Of a stretch of 64,000 nt of DNA, positions 17,275 through 25,388 are shown piece by piece. The stretch comes from VRUE01 sp963737575. GTDB lineage: Bacteria > Actinomycetota > Thermoleophilia > Solirubrobacterales > 70-9. The position numbers and the translations under genes are program-made. The notes under the pieces are model-generated. The model had not been told where the DNA came from. It made no database searches and saw only the letters and a program-made list of their open reading frames with translations. The stretch is taken from positions 558,001 to 622,000 of the forward strand of contig CAVTTJ010000005.1 in the NCBI GenBank assembly GCA_963737575.1. The letters run 5' to 3'. Position 1 is the first letter of the stretch; every line of letters begins with the position of its first letter.

Positions 17275-17691
17275 ATGGAGTCTGGTCAGAGTTCGAGACG
17301 TACCGTAGGGGGCGAAAATTCAGGCTGGATCGCATTTGCCGGGGTGATGTTGTTGATCCTCGGTTCCCTGGATGTGCTCTGGGGGTTGGCGGCGATTCTG
17401 AACGACGAAGTCGTCCTCGTCGGCGGTCACGGTGCCCTGATCTTCGACCTCACCGCCTGGGGCTGGGTTCAGCTGATTCTCGGCATTGTGGTCGCCCTCA
17501 CAGGTCTTGGCCTCATCACCGGGAATGCCGTGTCTCGCGTGCTGGCGATCTTCTTCTTGGCGGTAAATACCGTTCTACAGATCGTCTGGTTCCCGGCCGC
17601 GCCACTGTGGTCGTTTCTGATGATCATCCTGGACGTCGTGATCATCTATCAGCTGACCGCCAACTGGGCCGGGAAGGAGACAGGACGCTGA
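17275..17691 (+). CDS. DUF7144-type four-helix membrane protein
   Basis: A 138-residue membrane protein with four spans: residues about 20-42, 59-83, 87-105 and 108-128. 'GWIAFAGVMLLILGSLDVLWGLAAIL' and 'WGWVQLILGIVVALTGLGL' are typical of this actinobacterial family. RBS AAGGAG. A paralogue lies at 42677-43066 in this window. Function unknown. Confidence 0.8.
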   Translation: MESGQSSRRTVGGENSGWIAFAGVMLLILGSLDVLWGLAAILNDEVVLVGGHGALIFDLTAWGWVQLILGIVVALTGLGLITGNAVSRVLAIFFLAVNTVLQIVWFPAAPLWSFLMIILDVVIIYQLTANWAGKETGR

Positions 17692-17847
17692 CGTTCGCAG
17701 AAATCGGCCCTGGCGAAGGTCATCAGGTGTGGCGACGGCCGTCCCAGTGCCCTGCTTAGCCTGGATCTGATCTCCACCATCGGGTGGACGTTCTTCTCGA
17801 GGGTAGTCTCCCCATCGTGTTCCTCGTGACCGGGGGAGTCCGCTGCT

Positions 17848-19137
17848 ATGCCGGCTGAGCAGGGCGCCCGGCGTCGGCTGGCTGCGCTTGTGGCACTCGT
17901 GGGCGGGGCGGTCGTCGCAATCCTCAGCATCGACATCGTCCTGACTCAGTTCCCCAGAGGTCTGATCGTCCTCGCCGGCCTCGCGGTCGCAGTTGCGGCG
18001 GGTTGGTACGGCCTGACCCGGACCGGGGGTGTGAGGCTTCTGGGAACCGGACTCGCGATCCTGGCGGTGGCGGTCATCGTGGCGTTGCTGATCGCCGACG
18101 GCGATCATCTCGCGGAGGCCCTCGTGATCGTGGCGGGTCTTGGGCTCACGCTCTTCGCGGTGCGATCGGCCTTCAGGATCCACGTCCCGCTCCGCGGGGT
18201 GCCGGACCCCAGCCATCCGGTGCTCTTCTACAACCCCAAGTCAGGCGGGGGGAAGGCCGAGAGGTTTCATCTGGCCGACGAGGCGGGCGCACGCGGGATC
18301 GAGCCGATCGAGTTGAAGCTCGGCACCGACCTCGAGCAGCTTGTGCGTGGCGCGGTGGCCGATGGGGCCGACGCGCTGGCGATGGCCGGCGGCGACGGCT
18401 CCCAGGCAGTTGTCGCCATGGTCGCCGCCGAGAAGGATCTGCCCTACGCCTGCATCCCGGCCGGGACCCGGAATCACTTCGCGCTCGACCTCGGTGTCGA
18501 CCGCGACGACGTCATCGGCGCCCTCGACGCGTTTGTCGGCGGCCGCGAAAGGCGGGTCGATCTTGCCGAGGTCAACGGCCGCGTGTTCGTCAACAACGTC
18601 TCGATCGGCCTCTACGCCGAGGCCGTCCAGCGCGAGGGCTATCGGGAGGCGAAGCTGCGGACCATCCTCGACACCCTGCCCGAGGTGCTGGGGCCCGAGG
18701 GGGGAGGGCTGGATCTGCGCTGGAGCGGGCCCGGCGGGCACGAACACTCCTCGGGTGCGGCGATCCTCGTCTCCAACAACCGCTACCGCCTCGGCCGCGC
18801 GGTCGGCTCGGGCACCCGGCCGAGGATCGACGACGAGCTGCTTGGGATCACGGTCGCCTTGCCGCCGGCCGGAGGCCGGCGGACGTTTCAGCGGCCTTGG
18901 AGGGAGTGGTCTGCGCCCGCCTTCGAGGTCGACGCGGATGGTTCGATCGCAGCCGGCATCGACGGTGAGGCCGTGACTCTGGACGCGCCTCTGCGCTTCA
19001 GGATCCTGCCGGCTGCGCTGCGGGTGCGGATCGCCGCCGCTCACCCGGGGGCCTCTCCGTCGGCGGCGCTGCCCGAAGGCGCCTGGGACACCGTCGTCGC
19101 ACTGGCGCAGATCGCCCTTGGGAAGGCGCCGAGCTGA
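17848..19137 (+). CDS. diacylglycerol/lipid kinase-family protein
   Basis: A 429-residue protein with three or four N-terminal membrane spans (about residues 8-100), then a DAGK catalytic domain: VLFYNPKSGGGKAERF near residue 128, the GGDGS nucleotide loop (AMAGGDGSQ) near 182, IPAGTRNHFALDLG near 205, and a beta-sandwich C-terminal half. It probably phosphorylates a membrane lipid such as diacylglycerol or undecaprenol. It overlaps the downstream PAP2 phosphatase start by one base, so kinase and phosphatase are made together. Confidence 0.88.
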   Translation: MPAEQGARRRLAALVALVGGAVVAILSIDIVLTQFPRGLIVLAGLAVAVAAGWYGLTRTGGVRLLGTGLAILAVAVIVALLIADGDHLAEALVIVAGLGLTLFAVRSAFRIHVPLRGVPDPSHPVLFYNPKSGGGKAERFHLADEAGARGIEPIELKLGTDLEQLVRGAVADGADALAMAGGDGSQAVVAMVAAEKDLPYACIPAGTRNHFALDLGVDRDDVIGALDAFVGGRERRVDLAEVNGRVFVNNVSIGLYAEAVQREGYREAKLRTILDTLPEVLGPEGGGLDLRWSGPGGHEHSSGAAILVSNNRYRLGRAVGSGTRPRIDDELLGITVALPPAGGRRTFQRPWREWSAPAFEVDADGSIAAGIDGEAVTLDAPLRFRILPAALRVRIAAAHPGASPSAALPEGAWDTVVALAQIALGKAPS

Positions 19138-19697
19138 TGTCCCGATGGCTCCGCGAGGCGAAGGCGATCGACAGCGCCGTCTTCGCGGCGATCGCCGCCA
19201 GTGAGACCCCGTCGCTGGACGTCGCCATGCGCGCCCTGTCACGCGCTGCCGACCGCAGCAAGCTCTGGTTCGCGGTCGCGGTCACGTTGGCCGCTCTTGG
19301 TGGGCCCGACGGACGGCTCGCAGCCCGGAGGGGCCTCGTCTCGCTCGGCATCGCCTCGGCCTTCGCCAACCTCATCGCCAAGCCGCTGACCAGCAGGCGG
19401 CGCCCTGAGAGGGAGGAGGCCGAGGAGCTTGCGAGTCGCCACGTCCAGATGCCGCGCACGAGCTCCTTCCCCTCCGGCCACGCCGCCTCCGCCTTCGCCT
19501 TTGCCACCGGGGCCGCCGGCGAGCAGCCGATGCTCTCGGCGCCGCTGCGGGCCCTGGCGACGCTGGTCGGATACTCCAGGGTCCATACCGGCGTCCACTA
19601 TCCCGCCGACGTGCTCGCGGGCGCCTTCATCGGGGTCAGCGCGGCAGAGGTGACCGGTCGCCTGTTGGACGGCTACCCGTTGAGCCACTCCTCGTAG
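19137..19697 (+). CDS. PAP2-family lipid phosphatase
   Basis: A 186-residue membrane phosphatase. All three PAP2 motifs are present: KPLTSRRRP near residue 81, PSGHAASAF near 112 and SRVHTGVHYPADV near 147. It would dephosphorylate a lipid phosphate such as phosphatidate or undecaprenyl pyrophosphate. ATG 19137 is coupled to the lipid-kinase gene (TGATG). Its last 25 bases overlap the convergent oxidoreductase. Confidence 0.9.
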   Translation: MSRWLREAKAIDSAVFAAIAASETPSLDVAMRALSRAADRSKLWFAVAVTLAALGGPDGRLAARRGLVSLGIASAFANLIAKPLTSRRRPEREEAEELASRHVQMPRTSSFPSGHAASAFAFATGAAGEQPMLSAPLRALATLVGYSRVHTGVHYPADVLAGAFIGVSAAEVTGRLLDGYPLSHSS

Positions 19698-20429
19698 GTC
19701 GGGCCGGCCAGCCTGGCGATCGGGCCGGGGAGGAGGGCGCCCCGCCGGGTAGAGGCCTTCTGGGTCCTCGGGCCATTCCCCCGCCTCGATCCGGAGGCCG
19801 TTGCCGTTCTGGGCCGCGAACAGGTTCGCCGCGTCGACGAGGCTCTCCTCACGGGGCCCGGCCACTTCGGCGATCGGGTTGCCGCCGGGTGCGGAGTCCG
19901 TCCCGTCGATGAGGTCGGCCAGCGCCTCGGCGACGCTGCGCGCGGCGACGAGCTGGGTTCGCGCCTTCGGCACGTAGCTGACTTCGCCCTGGCGGCTCCA
20001 CCCGATCAGCTCCGCGACGAACTCGTGGAACTGGGAGGCGCGCAGGATGCGGGCGGGAACCGGGCCCTCGAGGTGCGCCCGCTCCTGAACCACCTTGGCC
20101 GCGTTGTAGCCGCTGTCGAAATGGTCGGTGCCGATGATCGAGATGACGATGATGCCCTCGACGCCGTGCTCGGCGCCGGCCTGCTGCAGGTTGCGGGCCG
20201 AGGTCGTGAAGAACTCCGCCGCCCCCTCGGGAGTCGGGCCGGTGGCGGCGTCGACGACCAGGTCGACTCCCTCGATGGCCGCGCCGAGGCCGTCGCCGGA
20301 GATCACGTCGACCCCGGCAGCGCGGGAGATCGGCACCACATCGTGCCCTCGCTCGCGCAGGATGTCGACGGCGTGGTGGCCGAGGCGGCCGGTCGCGCCG
20401 GCGACCGCGATCCTCTTCTCTGCTGCCAT
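19673..20429 (-). CDS. NmrA/NAD(P)-binding oxidoreductase of the ECF41 module, C-terminal frameshift
   Basis: Starts at ATG 20429 after GGAAAGGAAAG. The Rossmann motif GATGRLGHHA lies at residues 9-18. The chain matches atypical SDR/NmrA proteins (VVDAATGPTPEG, ILRASQFHEFVAEL). Near residue 229 the first frame loses similarity (YPAGRPPPRPD), while the next frame reads GALLPGPIARLAGPTYEEWL and stops at TAG 19673-19675, the usual end of this family. One extra base in the C4 run at 19740-19743 explains this. Without correction the frame would run through the whole PAP2 gene. It is divergent from an ECF41 sigma factor, its normal partner. Confidence 0.8.
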
Positions 20430-20494
20430 GGTTGCTTTCCTTTCCGTCCGGGTAGCGGCCTCTGAATCGGCCTCTTTCTGCGTCTCATAGGTGT

Positions 20495-20521
20495 GACGGA
20501 GCCGAGGGCAGAGATGTGACA
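20495..20521 (-). promoter_or_regulatory. predicted ECF41 promoter for the oxidoreductase gene
   Basis: On the minus strand the sequence reads TGTCACA (20521-20515), a spacer of exactly 16 bases, then CGTC (20498-20495). This equals the -35/-10 pattern I recall for ECF41 sigma factors. Transcription would begin near 20488, leaving a leader of about 60 bases before ATG 20429. The -35 box overlaps the first codons of the divergent sigma gene. Confidence 0.75.
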
Positions 20522-21397
20522 GCGACGGAGCAGCAGGATCTGGCGGTGCGGTTCGAGCGGAGCCGAGACCGTCTCTGGGCGGTCGCCTTCCGCATGCTCG
20601 GGGCCAGCGGGGAAGCCGACGAGGCGGTGCAGGAGACATGGCTGCGCCTGGCCCGGAGCGACTCCGAGGAGATCGAACGGCTGCCGAGCTGGCTGACGAC
20701 CGTCTGCGCGCGGATCTGCCTCGACATGCTGCGCGCTCGCAACGCCCGCCGTGAGGAGCCGCTCGGCCCCCACGTCCCCGACCCGATCGTCAGCCCTGTC
20801 GAGGGCGGCGACCCCGAGCACGAGGCCCTCGAGGCCGACTCTGTGGGCCTCGCGCTGCTCGGCGTGCTCGAGACCCTCAGCCCAGAGGAGCGCGTCTCCT
20901 TCGTCCTGCACGACACCTTCGCGATCCCCTTCGAGCAGGTGGCCGACCTGCTGAACCGCTCGCCGGTGGCGGCGAGAAAGGCGGCGAGCCGCGCCCGCAA
21001 ACGGGTCGAGGCCGAACCGACTGAGCCCGATGTCGACGTCGGGCGTCAGAGGGAGGTCGTCGACGCATTTTTCGCTGCCTCCCGCGAGGGTGACTTCGAC
21101 GCGCTGGTCGGGGTCCTGGACCCCGACGTCGTCCTCCGCTCCGATGGCGGCGCGGCCCGCCCGTCGATCAACGAGGTGATTCGCGGGGGCGCCGAGGTCG
21201 CCGGCCGGGCGCTGACCTTCGCCAGGCTCGCGCCGTTCGTCCGATCCGTCCTCGTCAACGGCGTCGCGGGCGCCCTCGTCGTTCCCAAGAACCGCCCGTT
21301 TGCGGTGATGGCCTTCACCGTTGCCGGTGGAAGGATCGTCGCCATCGACGTTCTGGCGGACCCGGATCGGCTCGAGCGCCTCGAGCTCGGCGCTTGA
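20516..21397 (+). CDS. ECF41-family RNA polymerase sigma factor with SnoaL-like C-terminal domain
   Basis: A 293-residue sigma factor starting at GTG 20516. Sigma region 2 covers about residues 10-75 (FRMLGASGEADEAVQETWLRL) and region 4 about 120-165 (LSPEERVSFVLHDTFAIPFEQVA). Residues about 178-290 form a fused NTF2/SnoaL-like domain with PDVVLRSDGGAARP and the end motif DPDRLERL, variants of the DGGGK and NPDKL motifs of ECF41. In this group the fused domain controls activity in place of a separate anti-sigma factor. The divergent oxidoreductase carries a matching promoter and is the likely target. Confidence 0.92.
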   Translation: MTATEQQDLAVRFERSRDRLWAVAFRMLGASGEADEAVQETWLRLARSDSEEIERLPSWLTTVCARICLDMLRARNARREEPLGPHVPDPIVSPVEGGDPEHEALEADSVGLALLGVLETLSPEERVSFVLHDTFAIPFEQVADLLNRSPVAARKAASRARKRVEAEPTEPDVDVGRQREVVDAFFAASREGDFDALVGVLDPDVVLRSDGGAARPSINEVIRGGAEVAGRALTFARLAPFVRSVLVNGVAGALVVPKNRPFAVMAFTVAGGRIVAIDVLADPDRLERLELGA

Positions 21398-21410
21398 GGT
21401 GGGGGAGGGC

Positions 21411-21927
21411 TTGGCCACGGCGCCGAACTGGGCGGAAGAGGTCGTCACCGTGGCGATCGGGGTGCTTGCGCTTGGTGTCTTCGGGGCCGTCGCGGCGGCC
21501 GTGTTCGGCGCCCAACAGGTGCGAGAGGCGCGTCGCACGCGGCAGGCGCAGATGGCGGCCGAGTTCTTCCGCCGCTGGAACGAGGATTCGCTCGTCGAGG
21601 CCCGCCGCCTCATCAACGAGTTCGCCAGCGTCGAGGAGCTGGTCTCCGCGTTTCAGCGCTACGCCGCGGAGAACTCGCCCGAGGCCTATGTGCTCTACCG
21701 TGAGCTCGACTACTTCGAGCAGCTCGCCGCACTCGAGCGCTCCGGTGGGATCGAGTTCGATCTGATCAGCTCCCCTGGTCGGGCGCATCCTCGTCGAACG
21801 CTGGGAGCTGTGGCGGCCGGCGCTGGTGGCCATCCACGGCGAGGACGTCTACCCCATGTATCGCGACCTGGTCGTGCGGATGCGCGGATCCCTCGCCGAG
21901 GAGCCGGAAGCGCTCAGCCGAGCGTGA
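21411..21927 (+). CDS. DUF4760-like single-span membrane protein, frameshifted near its end
   Basis: Starts at TTG 21411 (GTG 21399 is possible). One membrane span (VAIGVLALGVFGAVAAAVFGA, about residues 13-33) is followed by a soluble helical domain (AAEFFRRWNEDSLVEARRLI, YRELDYFEQLAALE). After FDLIS the frame becomes arginine-rich nonsense, while the next frame reads LVGRILVERWELWRPALVAI and ends at TGA 21925-21927. One extra base in the C4 run at 21772-21775 is implied. Function unknown. Confidence 0.6.
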
Positions 21928-22897
21928 CGTAGACCTTGGTCCCGGGTGCCAGCTCGCGGCCGGCCCCCTTGCCCTGGCCGACGACCTCTGCCGGTCTTCG
22001 CGGTGGCGCCCTGGCGCCTCGTCACCTTCCCGACCCTGCAGCCGGCCTTCTTCAGCTTCCTCTTTGCGGTAACGAGCTTTCTGTCCCTCAGCTTCGGCAC
22101 GACGCAGGCCGTGTAGGTGAAGCGGTCGGCGGCGGTGACCGTGCTGGTTCCGGCGGCGGTGGTGACGGTGATGTCGACCGGGCCCGTCCTTTCGACCGCC
22201 GGGGCAACGGCGGTGAGCTGGGATTCGGAGCCGACGGTGAAGCTCTTCGCCGCGGCGCCGCCGAAGCTGACCGCGGAGACCGCGGCGAAATCGGTGCCGG
22301 AGATCGTCACCGGCGAGCCTCCATTGAAGGATCCGGTCGGCGGGCCGACCGAGGCGACGGTGGGGGCAGGCTGGACTTCTGCGTTGAAGGCGAACTCGGC
22401 GCCGGTCCCCGTGGCGGTCAGGGGCGCGGTCGCGCCTTCGACCAGGATCGGCGAGATCGCGCCGATGACGGAGGCGGGATTGGGGATCGCGCCCACTTTC
22501 AACCCCTCGATGACGTCGAGGCCGATCGTGTCGCCGGCCCGTATCGGCGGCGCGGTGGTGAAGGTTTCGAGCCCGGGAGTGGCAGCCGCCGCCGCGACGC
22601 TCGTGCCGTCCGCCGTGTACGCGGCCCCGCTGGGCGGAGGACCCGCAGGCGGAACGGCCCCCCTTCCGCCTTCAGCAGGTGCCGGCGCCCGACGATGCCG
22701 TTGACCGGGGAGGTCGCCATCGCCCCCGGCTCGCCGATGGTGAGATCGAGCAGGGTCGCCGAGATCCCGGACGGGGGCGTCGATTCGACAAGGCTGCCCT
22801 GCAGCGGGTCGCCCACCGTGACCGGCGCTGCGTCGGCGCTCGCCGCCATCCCCAACAGGCCGATCGGGCCAACCGCGCCGCACATGAACCGCCGCAT
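21914..22897 (-). CDS. secreted IPT/TIG-PASTA protein with two compensating frameshifts
   Basis: Start ATG 22897 gives a signal peptide (MRRFMCGAVGPIGLLGMAASADA). The first about 88 residues are in one frame (up to FRLRVLRP), then the chain continues in the next frame (PSGAAYTADGTSV), implying a missing base near 22631-22637. It carries an IPT/TIG domain (GPPTGSFNGGSPVTISGTDF) and a PASTA-like end (CVVPKLRDRKLVTAKRKL). Near 21989-21994 one extra base returns it to the first frame, giving VVGQGKGAGRELAPGTKVYV and TGA at 21914-21916. Net length is a multiple of three. Probably a cell-wall-associated exported protein. Confidence 0.6.
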
Positions 22898-22903
22898 CCG
22901 TCC

Positions 22904-23410
22904 CTACCTTTCCGGTTGATCCAGCGAGTGAGGCGGCTCCATGAAGAGCAGCCACCCGTAGTTGATTCCGAGGAAGAGCAGCAGCGAGACGACGACCGCC
23001 TCGGTCTCGAGTGGTTTCAGGTCGATTCCGACATCCGACGCGAGGGAGGGATGGATCGCAATCGCGACGATCAGGAGGTAAAAGGGGAGGGTGAGCGCCA
23101 GGAGCTGCTGAGCGCGCCGTTCGCGGGCCGGCTCGCTGCTTGCGCGGAGGAGCGACAGCACCACCTCAGCTGCGCCGATGACCCCGGCGGCTCCGAACGC
23201 GATCCTCCAGAGCGCCGGATGGTCGGCGGAGATCAGTGAGACCAGGCTCATGATCCCGGTGAGCGTGAAGTAGAGCGAGACCGAGTAGGCCTGGCGGCGC
23301 CGATACGGCAGCACCGACCATTCGCGGCGCCGGTCGGCGACAACCACCCACCAGAGCCCGAGCAGAGCGAAGGCCGCCAGCGCAAGGGTCTCGTAGAAGG
23401 TCTCCGCCAC
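22904..23410 (-). CDS. four-span membrane protein, function unknown
   Basis: A 168-residue protein with hydrophobic segments near residues 5-23, 44-62, 70-87, 104-122 and 134-153. A basic cytoplasmic loop (ADRRREWSVLPYRRRQAY) follows the first span. No recognisable domain. It lies six bases upstream of the secreted IPT-PASTA gene in the same direction, so the two may be co-transcribed. Confidence 0.7.
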   Translation of the reverse strand: MAETFYETLALAAFALLGLWWVVVADRRREWSVLPYRRRQAYSVSLYFTLTGIMSLVSLISADHPALWRIAFGAAGVIGAAEVVLSLLRASSEPARERRAQQLLALTLPFYLLIVAIAIHPSLASDVGIDLKPLETEAVVVSLLLFLGINYGWLLFMEPPHSLDQPER

Positions 23411-23431
23411 GACGGAAGCCTAACGTCGGGC

Positions 23432-24454
23432 TCACTCGCGTCGGTGGCGCCAACCGCGGCGCATCTTCTTGCGGAATCGCTTCGGCTTGTCCCGATAGAG
23501 CCGGTCGCCCAAATCGAACGCCGATTCCGCCAACTCGTCCTGGCGGCGTGCGATCGCCTCGACCAGAGCCGCCCTTCTCACCGTCGGCAGGTCGCGGACG
23601 AGGAGGTCGTCGCGAACGACCGCGAGGTCGTGGTGGTCGCCGAGGGCGTCGGCCAGGCGGTCGGCGACGTCAATCCGGTCGGAGAGGCTCTTCGGAGTGA
23701 CATCTTCGAGGATTCTCAGGTGATACCAGAGGTCCTTGACTCGCTTGCGCCACTCGTGGACGTTGGCCGCGCTCGGCTCGGCGGCGGCACGGCGCATCCG
23801 CTTGCGCCCTCGCCGGTAGGCGCGCTCGATCCCCGGCCCGACCAACTCCCAGGACTCCTCCTCGAGGGGCCAGGTAACTACTCGCTCCCGGCCTTCCTCG
23901 ACCAACTCCAGCGCTTCTCCGATGGGGTCCGATCCACCGTTGCGACTCGAGTCCAACGCCATGCCGCGCTCCGCCCTCAGCACCTCGAGCCATTCGTCGG
24001 CGGCGCCGGAGGGGACGGTCCTCTTGAAGCGCTCGCAGACGTCTTCGACCGTCTCGACCTTGACCTCGGCGTCGCGGCTGTGGGAGAGCAGCCGGCCCGC
24101 GTCTCGGTAGGCGCTGTTCTCCGCCCGATATCGCTCGTCCCCGAGTTCATGTCTCAGGAGCCTCAGCGCCGAGCGGAGCTTCTTCAGGTCCTTCCTGGCG
24201 CCGTGCACGCATGAGATCGGGTCCTCTGCGACCTTGGCATCGGCCAGCCGATCGGCGGCCCTGTCGATGCGGCCGCTCGCGATCCGCTTCATCCCCGCCG
24301 ACGGGATCTCCTTGGAGCCGAGCCTGTAGGCCCGGTCCGGGGGCCGTTCGTGGCCGTTGCGCCGCGCCTGCGCCTTCTTCGGAACGACGACGCCGGTTTC
24401 CTCCGTCACGACGGTGACACTCTCCTGGTTCCCTCCGCGGGTGGGCCCAAGCAT
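23432..24454 (-). CDS. CHAD domain protein
   Basis: A 340-residue helical protein. CHAD domains are histidine-rich bundles that bind polyphosphate. Visible signatures are the first helix SCVHGARKDLKKLRSALRLL near residue 80, SRDAEVKVE, VHEWRKRVKDLWYHL near 230 and LADALGDHHDLAVVRDDL near 260, with conserved His and Arg/Lys. ATG 24454 overlaps the TGA of the upstream CYTH gene (TGATG). CYTH and CHAD are often fused in one protein; here they are split but coupled. Confidence 0.9.
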   Translation of the reverse strand: MLGPTRGGNQESVTVVTEETGVVVPKKAQARRNGHERPPDRAYRLGSKEIPSAGMKRIASGRIDRAADRLADAKVAEDPISCVHGARKDLKKLRSALRLLRHELGDERYRAENSAYRDAGRLLSHSRDAEVKVETVEDVCERFKRTVPSGAADEWLEVLRAERGMALDSSRNGGSDPIGEALELVEEGRERVVTWPLEEESWELVGPGIERAYRRGRKRMRRAAAEPSAANVHEWRKRVKDLWYHLRILEDVTPKSLSDRIDVADRLADALGDHHDLAVVRDDLLVRDLPTVRRAALVEAIARRQDELAESAFDLGDRLYRDKPKRFRKKMRRGWRHRRE

Positions 24455-24936
24455 CACTTCGCCTCGGATTCTCCTACGGGCCGGCCGCTGAGGGCGAGCT
24501 CCTGGTTGGCGTAGCGATGGTCGCCGGTCAGCTCGCGCCCGAACCACTCCGGCGGTTGGAAGCCGTGGCTCTCCTCCTCCGAGGAGAACTCGACCTCGGC
24601 GACCGCGAGGCCCTCGAGATCGCCGTCGTAGACGTCGACCTCAGCCCGATGCCCGCCGTCCAGCGGCACGAAAAAGCGCCGCTTTGCGATGCGCCTGGAC
24701 TCGGTCAGCTTCCAGAGCTCGTCGAAGTCGCCGGAGCCCAGCGGGACCTCGACCTCCTCGCGAGTCTCGCCAGCCCCCCTCTTCGCGGTCAGCCGCCGCT
24801 CCTCGCCGACCCGACGCAGCCGGACCTCGACGCTCTCGTCGATCGCCAGGTAGCCCTGAACGATGCGGGAGGACCGATGCTGATCGAGCCCCGCGGGGAT
24901 GCGGTCGAGTAGGAACTTCCGCTCGGTCTCCTGCAT
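24454..24936 (-). CDS. CYTH domain triphosphatase
   Basis: A 160-residue protein whose start carries the CYTH motif ExExK (ETERKFLL, residues 3-10). Basic and acidic strands of the tunnel follow: VEVRLRRVGEERRLTAKRG, IAKRRFFVPL, AEVDVYDGDLEGLAVAEVEF. It would hydrolyse inorganic triphosphate or organic triphosphates with a divalent metal. ATG 24936 is chosen because the motif begins there. Coupled to the CHAD gene; both may act in polyphosphate metabolism. Confidence 0.92.
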   Translation of the reverse strand: MQETERKFLLDRIPAGLDQHRSSRIVQGYLAIDESVEVRLRRVGEERRLTAKRGAGETREEVEVPLGSGDFDELWKLTESRRIAKRRFFVPLDGGHRAEVDVYDGDLEGLAVAEVEFSSEEESHGFQPPEWFGRELTGDHRYANQELALSGRPVGESEAK

Positions 24937-24968
24937 CCCACACTGGATACAGGATGGCCGACGTCGCC

Positions 24969-25376
24969 TCAATGGTGGGCGAGGTGCTCCCCGTCCGGCC
25001 AGACGCCGTCGCCGGGCATCTCGAGCCGGTCGGTCCTCGACCGGCGCCACTCGGGCGTCTCCGTCGGCTCACCCCAGTAGTCGGTCACGCGCACGGCCTC
25101 GCCGCCCTCCAGCTCGCCGATCGTGACGTTGCGGTACAGACGCCCGTCCCCGTAGTCGCATGTCCACTCGACCACGATCACGTCATCCAGTTGCAGGCGC
25201 CTCCCGACCTCGAGCGTGAGCTCGGCGAAGTTCCCCTCCACTTCGCCGATCAGCCGCCTGCTGCGGACGAGCTCACCCATCTGCGGCCACTGTCGGACGA
25301 CGTCCTCGGCCAATGGCACGCCGAGGATGTAGGCGAGGCGGGTCCTGCCGTCGGATTCCTGTTCAGGTGAAGTCAT
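24969..25376 (-). CDS. NTF2/SnoaL-like protein
   Basis: A 135-residue protein. 'VVRQWPQMGELVRSRRLIGEV' then 'IVVEWTCDYGDGRLYRNVTIGELEGGEAVRVTDYWGEP' is the typical SnoaL-like strand order with a terminal DYWGEP. Role unknown; such domains bind small hydrophobic ligands. It lies 12 bases after the flavodoxin gene in the same direction. Confidence 0.75.
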   Translation of the reverse strand: MTSPEQESDGRTRLAYILGVPLAEDVVRQWPQMGELVRSRRLIGEVEGNFAELTLEVGRRLQLDDVIVVEWTCDYGDGRLYRNVTIGELEGGEAVRVTDYWGEPTETPEWRRSRTDRLEMPGDGVWPDGEHLAHH

Positions 25377-25388
25377 TGAGGCTCCTTG

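Noticed and set aside
19239..20639. A 466-codon minus-strand frame ending inside the PAP2 gene
   Set aside because: Only 19673-20429 has family similarity; the rest is antisense to the PAP2 phosphatase or upstream leader.
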